Of a stretch of DNA of 64,000 nucleotides, positions 43,617 to 53,870 are shown one piece after another. A program made the translations under genes and the position numbers. The notes below the pieces were generated by a model. It was not told the DNA's origin. It saw only the letters and a program-made list of their open reading frames with translations, and made no database searches. Positions within the stretch are counted from its first letter, which is position 1, and each line of letters opens with the position of its first letter. Source of the DNA: Smallanthus sonchifolius (taxonomy: Eukaryota; Streptophyta; Magnoliopsida; Asterales; Asteraceae); NCBI GenBank assembly GCA_023525975.1, contig CM042032.1:20032001-20096000 (forward strand). The letters run 5' to 3'.

Positions 43617-45834
43617 TGTCACACCCCGACCAATGGAGGATTCATCGAGGCGGACAATGAAATGATTGTTCAAAAGCACATGATAGCTAAAAGGTTGCAT
43701 AATTCATTAATTTAATTTAAAGACAACAAGATCCAAATACAATACATTTCAAATAACCTAGTCTAGTTCAAAACATTGATTAATTTAACTAGGTCCATAG
43801 TTCTTAAGTGGAGAAATCTTCGGCAAGTAGTCATATATCCAAACCTGAAACATTATTTAAATCAAGTGTCAACTAAAAAGTTGGTGAGTACATAAGATTA
43901 GTAATTCCAGTAAATAGTAGTTGTAAATCGTTTTGCAACTCATTGTTTATCTTGTTAAACATAGTATGTATGATGTACCATTTATTTAATCACAATTCAA
44001 ACCGAGTTTGACGCGCTTGAAAAGAGCACAACAGCTAAGTCCGGTATGCTTGAATATAGTTACCCACTATATCCAATATGTTTGAATATAACACGCGGTT
44101 ATATCCGAGTATGCAGTAATAAACACCCTAACCGGGTGGGTTGGTCAGGCACAATAGATCTATCAATATTACAGTTGGTTGTCTTGTGTTTAAATGTATG
44201 TACATCCAAAGAATAAGCATATAGTCTCATGTATAGCACGTACAAACAATGTGAGTAGCATGTATAATGTTTCACCCCAAAACGTATAAAAATATAAAAT
44301 AGGGGCCATGTAACTCACCTTGCAAGCGGTATTTTTCTACGCGTGTAGGTGATAAAGATGTTGAAGTCTAAGCACATTGAAACCCTATGTAGATAAATGG
44401 GTATTATTATATGTTTACATGTGCGTATTAGTATTCAATTGTGTATAAGTTTATAATAGCATTTCTCAGTGGTATTTGCATAGAAGTTGGTCCAGATTTA
44501 CTTGAAATTACTGATTTGATCGAAACTGTTTTATAGTTGTGACAGGTATCGAAACTGTTTTCAATCGAAACTACTAGTTTCGATTGACCATTTATAAGTG
44601 ATACACAGGCTATCGAAACTACCATCTATCGAAACTACTAGTTTCGATTGATCATTTATAAGTGATATTCAGGTTGTCGAAACTACCATTTATCGAAACT
44701 ACTAGTTTCGATTGATCATTTATAAGTGATACACAGGCTGTCGAAACTACCATCTATCGAAACTATTAGTTTCGATTGACCATTTACTCAATCGAAACTA
44801 GGTTTGCCTTATGATAATAGAAAGTAAAGAAACGAAGTTGAGGATTCTTACGTGGTCGCAAAGGGTCGAACGGCAGAGCTTTTAATCTGAGAATATCAAG
44901 AATGGGAATTCATGCTTCGGGAAGGAATTGGGCTCTAAGACTCTGGTCACAGCTTCACTCAGAGGCGACGAACACAATGCCGTCTTCAATTTGAAGTGAG
45001 AGTGGGTGAAAAAGGGGTCGCGAGCTCGAGCATGTCCGACTATGGCTATTTATAGCCGAGCTTGATTTCTTTGTTAAAACGTGCAATTGGGCACGTCCCG
45101 ACACTAGTCTAGACGAGACGAAACTACCCAGACATTCAACATGCGTGGAGGTGGTCTGTCGGGCGCGAATTTGAAAGTGGGTTTCTCGGCCACCAACAGG
45201 ATCAGACGATCCTTATGTTGGGGAGACCAATTGGTCGGAGCCCTTTGTTCGCGTGGAGAAGACGAGCTCAGGGATGCCTGTAGCAGCTGTCGAGGTGCAG
45301 GGGACAGCCCTGTCGGGGGTTCGCCGGAAAATGGCTTTACCCGCCGGACCAACGAAGCGGGTGACCGGATAAACAATACGGATGGGTCCTTGTAGCTTAA
45401 ATTGTCCAGAAACAGCCCTTCAACCGATTTCAGTTTTAAAACCTTCTAGTTTGATTAATTACAAAACAACCCCTGAACTTTTATTTAAATAAATTAATTT
45501 ATTTTCTTTTAAATCAAATTAATTTAAAAATGTTTTTATAAACTTATTTTATATATATATATATATTTTTTTATTATTATAAATAATTTTTATAAAAGTT
45601 ATTTATCTTATTTAAATAGGCTATTTTATTAAATATACAACTTTTTAACTTTAGATTTTTATATAAAACTTTATATTAGTTTTAAAATTTATAAAATTCT
45701 AATTAGTTTAAATCCGTAAAATAAAATACCTATTTGTATACAACCAAATAAAACTCTTACGCTTTATTAAAATAGAGAATGATTACACGATAATTATAAT
45801 ACAAGTGCGAGAACGAAAAATCCGAAACGTCACA
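43617..45834 (-). repeat. Gypsy-B 3' LTR
   Basis: 2218 bp, 167 bp shorter than the 5' LTR, mainly through two deletions (near 44806 and near 45374). It contains a roughly 64-bp tandem unit with the palindrome TCGAAACTACTAGTTTCGA at about 44565-44800. A TATA box (TATAAATA on minus, within the palindrome GGCTATAAATAGCC) lies at 45047-45054. Confidence 0.93.
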
Positions 45835-45898
45835 GTCTCCCCATGTTAGAGAAATTCAACTAGCGGAGGCTATGAAAAGAGATACAGATACTTGGCCT

Positions 45899-47424
45899 TC
45901 ATTTGGTCTTCACGTTCCCAAGTGAACTCGGGTCCACGTTTAGATTCCCAACGGACCTTGACAATGGGATGCGGCTACGCTTGAGTTTCTTAACTTCTCG
46001 GTCCATGATTTCCACGGGTTTCTCAACAAAGTGCATTTTCTCGTCAATGTACCCTTCATCAAGAGGGATGTGGAGATTCTCGTCGGCTAGACACTTTTTC
46101 AAATTAGATACATGAAAAGTCGGGTGAACGTTGATGAGTTCTGAAGGAAGATCGGGTTTGTAGGCCACTTTTCCAACCCTTTCGAGTATCTTGAATGGAA
46201 CCACATATCGAGGTGCGAGTTTTCCTTTCTTTCCAAATCGGACTACGCCCTTCCAAGGTGATACCTTTAGGAGAACCATATCCCCAACTTGAAATTCCAA
46301 GGGTTTTCGTCTTTTATCGGCATAGCTCTTTTGCCGACTCCTTGCTACTCGAATGTTGCCACGAATAAGAAAGATTTTATCGGTGGTTTCTTGGATAAGC
46401 TCGAGACCGGTGATTTTTGCTTCACCAATTTCGTTACAACAAATGGTGAACGACATTTTCGTCCATAAAGAGCTTCAAACGGCGCCATGTTAATACTTGT
46501 GTGGTAGCTGTTGTTGTAGGAAAATTCGATCAGTGGTAGGTGAGAATTCCAATTGCCACCAAAGTCAATGACACAAGCTCTAAGCATATCCTCGAGAGTT
46601 TGGATTGTTCGCTCGGTTTGTCCATCAGTTTGAGGATGGTAAGTCGTACTTAAATCCAAACGAGTACCAAGTGCTGATTGCAATGATTGCCAAAATCGGG
46701 AAGTAAAACGCGAATCACGATCGGAGATGATGTTCAAAGGGATTCCGTGATGAATTACGATCTCATCAATGTAGATCCGAGCCAATTTCTCGACTCGATA
46801 GTCCTCACGAATAGGCAAGAAATGAGCAGACTTTGTAAGTCGGTCGATAATAACCCAGATACTATCGTGCCCACTAGAAGTTCGTGGGAGTTTGGTGATG
46901 AAATCCATAGCAAGGTTCTCCCACTTCCACACGGGAATTTCAGGTTGTTTGAGGAGACCGGAAGGCTTCTGGTGTTCGGCCTTCACTTTAGAACAAGTTA
47001 GGCATTTTGCCACAAAGAGGGCAATATCCTTTTTCATGCCGGGCCACCAATATTTCCGACGGAGACCCATGTACATCTTATCTTCTCCGGGATGTACCGA
47101 ATATCGAGTTTTGTGGGACTCGTTCATCAAAAATATACGAAGATTGTCGCGATCGTGAACCCAGATACGGTCCCAGTAATACAATAGACCGTTGGCTTTG
47201 TTTTCTAGCAAAAGTTCTACGCCACATGTCATCTCTTGATACATGCTTCCCTCGGTAACCGAGGTGTGTTGTGCTTTGAGAATACGGGCTTGGATATCGT
47301 TATGAATATGGACACTATGAAGCATGATACGTTCTTTACGACTCAAGGCGTAAGCTACAACGTTTGCTTTGCCGGGGTGGTAGCGAATCTCGCAATCGTA
47401 GTCGTTAAGAAGTTCAACCCATCA
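45899..47424 (-). pseudogene. Gypsy-B integrase and chromodomain-like tail, frameshifted
   Basis: Just after the RNase H end, the minus strand gives HHCC (HPGEDKMYMGL ... CLTCSKVKAEHQKPSG) and the catalytic core MDFITKLPRT, SDRDSRFTSRFW and TDGQTERTIQTLEDML. Then follow FSYNNSYHTSINMAPFEALY and, after a frame change near 46400, VGDMVLLKVSPWKGV and FHVSNLKKCL. A frameshift near 45965 scrambles the tail; the other frame there still shows KRGPEFTWEREDQM. The final RNase H acidic position (in VADALSR) is Tyr (47350-47352). Confidence 0.9.
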
Positions 47425-49782
47425 TCGTTGCCTCATATTAAGCTCTTTTTGATTGAAAATATGTTGGAGACTTTTGTGGTCGGTGAAAACCACGCATTTG
47501 GTGCCATATAGATAGTGTCTCCAAATTTTCAAGGCGAAAACGACAGCACCAAGCTCGAGATCATGGGTCGTATAGTTCTTCTCATGGATTTTGAGCTGAC
47601 GTGATGCGTATGCAATTACTTGGCCACGCTGCATTAGAACACAACCAAGACCTTGGTTGGATGCATCACAATAAACGACAAAGTCATCATTACCACTAGG
47701 AAGAGTTAGAATAGGAGCATTGCAGAGCTTGAGCTTGAGAGTTTGAAAGGCTTCTTCTTGCTTGGGTCCCCACTCATAAGGTTTACCTTTGTGAGTCAAA
47801 GCAGTGAGTGGAACCGCAATCTTGGAGAAATTTGAGATGAAGCGACGATAGTAGCCCGCTAGTCCAAGGAATGAACGAATCTCGGTAGGAGTCTTGGGAG
47901 TACTCCAATTCTTTACCACCTCGATCTTTGCCGAGTCCACATGAATTCCCTTATCATTGACTATGTGTCCCAAAAATTGAACCTCTTTTAGCCAGAATTC
48001 ACACTTGGAGAGCTTGGCAAATAGTTGTTCTTTCTTTAAGAGTTCTAAGATCAAACGAAGATGTTGTTCATGCTCCGCTTTCGTTTTAGAATAGATGAGA
48101 ATGTCGTCAATGAAAACGATCACGAACTTGTCCAAATAAGGTTTGCATACACGGTTCATAAGGTCCATGAAGACTACAGGTGCATTAGTCAAACCAAAGG
48201 GCATGACCATGAACTCGTAATGACCATATCTAGTCCGAAAGGCAGTCTTCGAAATGTCTTCATCGAGAACACGAAGTTGATGGTACCCGAAACGAAGGTC
48301 AATCTTGGAGAAGCATGTTGAACCTTGAAGCTGATCGAAAAGATCATCGATACGGGGTAAAGGATAACGGTTCTTAATTGTAAGCTTGTTGAGTTCACGA
48401 TAATCGATGCACATTCGAAACGATCCATCCTTTTTCTTTACGAATAGCACGGGAGCACCCCAAGTTGAATGGCTCGGGCGGATGAATCCTTTGGATGAGA
48501 GTTCTTGTAATTGACTTGCAAGCTCTTGCATCTCGGAAGGTGCAAGACGATAGGGGGCTTTTGCCACGGGAGTTGCTCCGGGCACAAGGTCAATACGAAA
48601 CTCTACTTGTCTAGAAGGAGGAAGGCCGGGTAAATCCTCGGGGAATACTTCGGGAAAGTCTCGAATGATCGGAATATCTTGCAATTTCTTACCCTTGTCT
48701 TTCGTGTAAACTACGTGGGCCAAGAAAGCAACGTACTTTTTCCGCAAGTACTTTTGTGCTAATGTGCAAGACATGAGTTGAAGACCACGACATGGTTTTT
48801 CACCGAACATAACTAACGTGTCGCCCGAAGAGAGAGGTACACGAATACACTTTTCGTAGCAAATAACCTCGGCATGGTGCTTGGATAACCAGTCCATGCC
48901 AATTATAATATCGAAGCTTCCCAATTGCATTGGAAGGAGATCAACAGAGAAATTGTGATTATTAAGCTCGAGATTGCAGTCACGGATAACAGAATTTATA
49001 GTAATAGATTTTCCGTTTGCTATCTCCACGGAATAAGAATTGTCAAGTTTCGTTCTTTGTTTAGCAAGTCGAGATTCAAAGGTACGAGATACAAAACTCC
49101 TATCGGCACCAGTATCAAATAAAACGGATGCATAATGATTGTTTACGAGAAACGTGTCGTTTATCACGTAGTTGTTTGCTTGAGCCTCATTAGCGTTTAT
49201 GTTAAACGCTCGTCCTTGAGGACCACTTTGATGATGAAGTTTTGGGCATCGGTCACGAAAACGGTTTGGATCTCCACATTCGTAACATGCCCGACCATTG
49301 AGGGGTGCCGGATAGATGGGACGGTTGGCTGGAGCAGCTTGATGGACGGGAGGACGAGTACGGCAAGTAGTGACCAAGTGTCCATATCGTCCGCAGCTTG
49401 AACACAATCGGCATGGTAGGTTGGCAGGATGATGGTACTTGCAGGTCTGGCATTGGGGATTCGGGCCCTGATAAGTTTTCGGGTTTTGACCCAAAGGGGC
49501 CGCTTGAATAGCAGGCACATCGGGAGTTACGGCTGCGAAGTTTCGACCCTTTCGTTTCTTGTTGCGGTTAGAAGACTCGGGTTTTACATCTTTGATGGCC
49601 GCAAGAGTAGAAACAACCTTCTTGGAACCCTTTCTTGTTAAGGTTCCGACTTTGACATGGTTGTCGGATAGTGTAGCAGATAGACGGATAGCAGCTTCAA
49701 GTGTAGGAGGATTGCTTCCTAGCACAGCATCTTGAATTTGTACAGGCAGGCCGCCTATGTATTTTTTCAATCCCTCGAGCAA
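47422..49782 (-). CDS. Gypsy-B Gag C-terminus, protease, reverse transcriptase and RNase H
   Basis: 786 codons without interruption, the longest frame in the window. It starts in the gag C-terminal part. Zinc-binding clusters follow (CQTCKYHHPANLPC, then a canonical CSSCGRYGHLVTTC, then CYECGDPNRFRDRC, where the usual His is Arg). PR has LFDTGADRSFVS. RT has YRELNKLTIKNRYPLPRIDD, KIDLRFGYHQLR and FIDDIL. RNase H has VVYCDASNQGLGCVL and FTDHKSLQHIF. The stop at 47422-47424 is TGA where Gypsy-A has an Arg codon. The true polyprotein begins at 50323; a frameshift near 49760 separates the two. Confidence 0.92.
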   Translation of the reverse strand: MLEGLKKYIGGLPVQIQDAVLGSNPPTLEAAIRLSATLSDNHVKVGTLTRKGSKKVVSTLAAIKDVKPESSNRNKKRKGRNFAAVTPDVPAIQAAPLGQNPKTYQGPNPQCQTCKYHHPANLPCRLCSSCGRYGHLVTTCRTRPPVHQAAPANRPIYPAPLNGRACYECGDPNRFRDRCPKLHHQSGPQGRAFNINANEAQANNYVINDTFLVNNHYASVLFDTGADRSFVSRTFESRLAKQRTKLDNSYSVEIANGKSITINSVIRDCNLELNNHNFSVDLLPMQLGSFDIIIGMDWLSKHHAEVICYEKCIRVPLSSGDTLVMFGEKPCRGLQLMSCTLAQKYLRKKYVAFLAHVVYTKDKGKKLQDIPIIRDFPEVFPEDLPGLPPSRQVEFRIDLVPGATPVAKAPYRLAPSEMQELASQLQELSSKGFIRPSHSTWGAPVLFVKKKDGSFRMCIDYRELNKLTIKNRYPLPRIDDLFDQLQGSTCFSKIDLRFGYHQLRVLDEDISKTAFRTRYGHYEFMVMPFGLTNAPVVFMDLMNRVCKPYLDKFVIVFIDDILIYSKTKAEHEQHLRLILELLKKEQLFAKLSKCEFWLKEVQFLGHIVNDKGIHVDSAKIEVVKNWSTPKTPTEIRSFLGLAGYYRRFISNFSKIAVPLTALTHKGKPYEWGPKQEEAFQTLKLKLCNAPILTLPSGNDDFVVYCDASNQGLGCVLMQRGQVIAYASRQLKIHEKNYTTHDLELGAVVFALKIWRHYLYGTKCVVFTDHKSLQHIFNQKELNMRQR

Positions 49783-50323
49783 GGGGAGTGATCATATGAG
49801 GCACCAGCAGACATAGCTCTTGAAACCGGGTGGTGTAGGCCAGATTATCCCCGCTGTCTTGGGCAAGATCCCAAAACTCAGCCTCGAGCTTCCTCATTTC
49901 ATTCCGAGGACAGAATTCATCAGTCATGGCCTTCTTCAGATCATCCCATGATAAGGATGTAGCAACCTCAACACCACGAGTGCGTTTCTCACCGTTCCAC
50001 CAGGTGAGGGCTCTCTTTTGGAGTACACTTGTGGCATAACGAACCCGAAGATTATTGGGGCAGTCGCTGTTAAGGAATGTGCTTTCCATGCTTTCAAACC
50101 ATTGAAGTAGGCCGGTAGCACCTTCAGTCTCGAAGAATTTTGTAGGATTGCACGAGTTAAAGTGCTTAAACGTGCAGTGAGGCGGGTTGGTACCATCGTT
50201 CCCTTGGATGTTGTGAGACCCATCACTGTTGTTATTTGCTTGGGTCATTTGCCCTACCAGTTGGGCAAGGAGAGTAGCAAGATCCGGGTTAGAAGTGCTA
50301 TAGTTTGCACGTCGAGGAGGCAT
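49697..50323 (-). pseudogene. Gypsy-B Gag, N-terminal part
   Basis: ATG 50323 (MPPRRANYSTSNPDLATLLAQLVGQ, a common Tekay gag start) with the capsid motif FKHFNSCNPTKFFETEGATGLLQWFESME, then LTWWNGEKR and FCPRNEMRKLEAEFWDL. A frameshift near 49760 sends the last codons to an early stop at 49697. Unlike Gypsy-A, no intron is evident. Confidence 0.88.
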
Positions 50324-51239
50324 TCTAACACCATAAGAAAAGACAATGATATTTTAGATAAGATGGATATATATATGAATTATAGCGGGAAATAATGTAA
50401 GCAGAAAAACGGGATTCATCATGACGCGTGCCAGTGCATGTGTATTTATTCAAAGTTGATGGGGGCAAGCTAAGCCATCTATTCCGGATAGAACATGATG
50501 TTATAGATCATTATTTACGTAATAGGAATTGCCGGACTTGCATGCACTACAAATCGTTATTACGTGTGCACCCGTAATAATGATTTGCTTTGCATGTTCG
50601 TCTAGTTCTTCCTATCTTGCTATAATGTACCCAAATTTTTAGTTTAAGTCCGGATCGTATCCTTGCGAATACATTGACTTATCAACGTTAAATAATTCCT
50701 CAAAACTTTCAAAGAGACATGCTTTAGCCTATAGGTAAACACTCACTTCAGGAATTCCCAGGAAAGCATACGGTCCGTTTATTTGGATTTATACGAAATG
50801 CTTTCCTAGACAGAAAACCCAATGTACAGGTGTCACCCTTCCAGATTGAACGTGTCCTTTACTGGTCTCAAGAAATTAAGTCGTTGACGAGATAAGATTT
50901 TGATAGACTTGAGAGTCTATGAGTATAAAATGTGTAGGAATTGTTGTAATTAATACGGATTAGGAAAGTGTATGGATAAGGATGGGTAGTGTATTTGTTT
51001 GCATAAGTTTGTTTGTCAAATATGTATGTAAAGTATGTATCATGTATCAAAGTCTTATATGTATGTGTATAAGTCTCATGTACCAAACTCGGAAAAATTC
51101 AAATAATACCTAACTACAAACAATTCACATAGCAATTTATCATTTAGCACATAACACATAAAAGGGAGTCCTAGGGTTATAGTCTAGGTCATTGTGTCTA
51201 ATAACCTAATTCGGTTTAACCATGGCTCTGATACCAATC
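50324..51239 (-). other. Gypsy-B leader and PBS
   Basis: Untranslated leader of about 0.9 kb between the 5' LTR and gag, with the PBS at 51226-51239. AT-rich; no upstream ORF like that of Gypsy-A was found. Confidence 0.75.
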
Positions 51240-53624
51240 TGTCACACCCCGACCGATGGCGGAATCATCGAGGCGGACAATGAAATGATTGTTCAAAAGC
51301 ACATGATAGCTAAACGGTTGCATAATTCATTAATTTAATTTAAAGACAACAAGATCCAAATACAATACATTCCAAATAACCTAGTCTAGTTCAAAACATT
51401 GATTTATTTAACTAGGTCCATAGTTCTTAAGTGGAGAAATCTTCGGCAAGTAGTCACATATCCAAACCTGAAACATTATTTAAATCAAGTGTCAACTAAA
51501 AAGTTGGTGAGTACATAGGATTAGTAATTCAGGTAAATAGTAGTTGTAAATCGTTTTGCAACTCATTGTTTATCTTGTTAAACATAGTATGTTTGATGTA
51601 CCATTTATTTAATCACAATTCAAACCGAGTTTGACGCGCTTGAACAGAGCACAACAGCTAAGTCCGGTATGCTTGAATATAGTTACCCACTATATCCGAT
51701 ATGTTTTAATATAACACGCGATTATATCCGAGTATGCAGTAATAAACACCCTAACGGGGTGGGCTGGTCAGGCACAATAGATCTATCAATATTACAGTTG
51801 GTTGTCTTGTGTTTAAATGTATGTACATCCAAAGAATAAGCATATAGTCTCATGTATAACACGTACAAACAATGTGAGTAGCATGTATAATGTTTCACCC
51901 CAAAACGTATAAAAATGTAAAATAGGGGCTATGTAACTCACCTTGCAAGCGGGTATTTTTCCACGCGTGTATGTGATAAAGATGTTGAAGTCTAAGCACG
52001 TTGAAACCCTATGTAGATAAATGGGTATTATTGTATGTTTACATGTGCGTATTAGTATTCAATTGTGTATAAGTTTATAATAGCATTTCTCAGTGGTATT
52101 TGCATAGAAGTTGGTCCAGATTTACTTGAAATTACTGATTTGATCGAAACTGTTTTATAGTTGTGACAGGTATCGAAACTGTGTTCAATCGAAACTACTA
52201 GTTTCGATTGACCATTTATAAGTGATACACAGGCTGTCGAAACTACCATCTATCGAAACTACTAGTTTCGATTGATCATTTATAAGTGATATTCAGGCTG
52301 TCGAAACTACCATTTTATCGAAACTACTACTTTTCGATTGATCATTTATAAGTGATACACAGGCTGTCGAAACTACCATCTATCGAAACTATTAGTTTCG
52401 ATTGACCATTTACTCAATCGAAACTAAGTAGTTTCGATGGCCCAGACTTTAGCAATTAAAACAGTAATTCTTTTAGAACATTAGTTTGTCCGGTAATTGA
52501 TGGTTTGGAGTCGTAACTTCGATTGGTTCGGTTTGCGTTATGATAACAGAAGGTAAAGAAACAAAGTTGAGGATTCTTACGTGGTCGCAAAGGGTCGAAC
52601 GACAGAGCTTTTAATCCGAGAATATCAAGAATGGGAATTCAAGCTTCGGGATAGAATTGAGCTCTAAGACTCTGGTCACAGCTTCACTCAGAGGCGACAA
52701 ACACGATGCCGTCTTCAATTTGAAGTGAGAGTGGGTGAAAAAGGGGTCGCGAGCTCGAGCAGGTCCGACTATGGCTATTTATAGCCGAGCATGATTTCTT
52801 TGTTAAAACGTGCAATTGAGCACGTCCCGACACTAGTCTGGACGAGATGAAACTACCCAGACATTCAACATGCCTGGAGGTGGTCTGTCGGGCGCGAATT
52901 AGAAAGTGGGTTTCTCGGCCACCAACAGGATCAGACGATCCTTATGTTGGGGAGACCAATTGGTCGGGGCCTTTTGTTCGCGTGGAGAAGACGAGCTCAG
53001 GGATGCCTGTAGCGGCTGTCGAGGTGCAGGGGACAGCCCTGTCGGAGGTTCGCCGGAAAATGGCTTTACCCGCCGGACCAACGAAGGGGGTGACCGGATA
53101 AACGATTTGGGAATTGGCAGTTTTAGTCCCTGGAGTTTGGTTTGACTTAAATTAGCCCTTGAAATAAATACGGATGGGTCCTTGTAGTTTAAATTGTCTA
53201 GAAACAGCCCTTCAACCGATTTCAGTTTTAAAACCTTCTAGTTTGATTAATTACAAAACAACCCCTGAACTTTTATTTAAATAAATTAATTTAATTTCTT
53301 TTAAATCAAATTAATTTAAAAATATTTTTATAAACTTATTTTATGTATATATATATATTTTTATTATTATAAATAATTTTTATAAAAGTTATTTATCTTA
53401 TTTAAATAGGCTATTTTATTAAATATACAACTTTTTAACTTTAGATTTTTATATAAAACTTTATATTAGTTTTAAAATTTATAAAATTCTAATTAGTTTA
53501 AATCCGTAAAATAAAATACCTATTTGTATACAACCAAATAAAACTCTTACGCTTTATTAAAATAGAGAATGATTACACGATAATTATAATACAAGTGCGA
53601 GAACGAAAAATCCGAAACGTCACA
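51240..53624 (-). repeat. Gypsy-B 5' LTR
   Basis: 2385 bp, TGTGACGTTTCGG to CGGGGTGTGACA on the minus strand. Contains the TCGAAACTA...TAGTTTCGA tandem palindromes at about 52185-52440 and a TATA box at 52776-52783. A GC-rich segment at about 52840-53095 opens short frames on both strands in each LTR copy; not taken as genes. Confidence 0.93.
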
Positions 53625-53870
53625 GTGAGCTGCAGTGCTCAAAAGTGAAGCTGGAGAATGAAGATATTCTCAAGAAGTTCATCAAGTCTCTACCCAGTTG
53701 CTGGACACTCTACACAGTGTCCATCAGAAGAAATGAGAATCTGAAGTCTCTTCAGATGACTGAGCTTTTCGGTATGCTAAAGACCTATGAATTAGAGATG
53801 ATTCAGGCCAAGGAAAGAAGCTCAAGCTACCAAACATCCTCAACATCCACCACCACCTCTTCTGCCCTCC
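53625..53870 (+). pseudogene. Copia-3 Gag, second part, cut by Gypsy-C
   Basis: Continues the capsid part (KLENEDILKKFIKSLPSCW, ELEMIQAKERSSSYQ), matching Copia-2 gag at about 12085-12310. It ends at the Gypsy-C LTR at 53871. The remainder lies outside the window. Confidence 0.9.

Larger units (their letters stand above)
43617..53624 (-). mobile_element. Gypsy-B: complete Tekay-type element in Copia-3 gag
   Basis: 10,008 bp with LTRs at 51240-53624 (5') and 43617-45834 (3') and a perfect 5-bp TSD, GTGAG (43612-43616 and 53625-53629). The order on the minus strand is PBS (51226-51239, GATTGGTATCAGAG), gag, PR, RT, RNase H, IN, chromodomain-like tail, and polypurine tract (AACATGGGGAGAC, just right of 45834). 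The coding part has only a few lesions: a gag frameshift near 49760, one CGA-to-TGA stop at 47422-47424, a frameshift near 46400 and one near 45965. This makes it one of the best-preserved elements here. Confidence 0.95.

Noticed and set aside
45104..45376. Open frames in the GC-rich part of the Gypsy-B LTRs (also 52847-53145)
   Set aside because: Present in both LTRs because the LTR is duplicated; frames open on both strands, not alike in coding bias, no domain.
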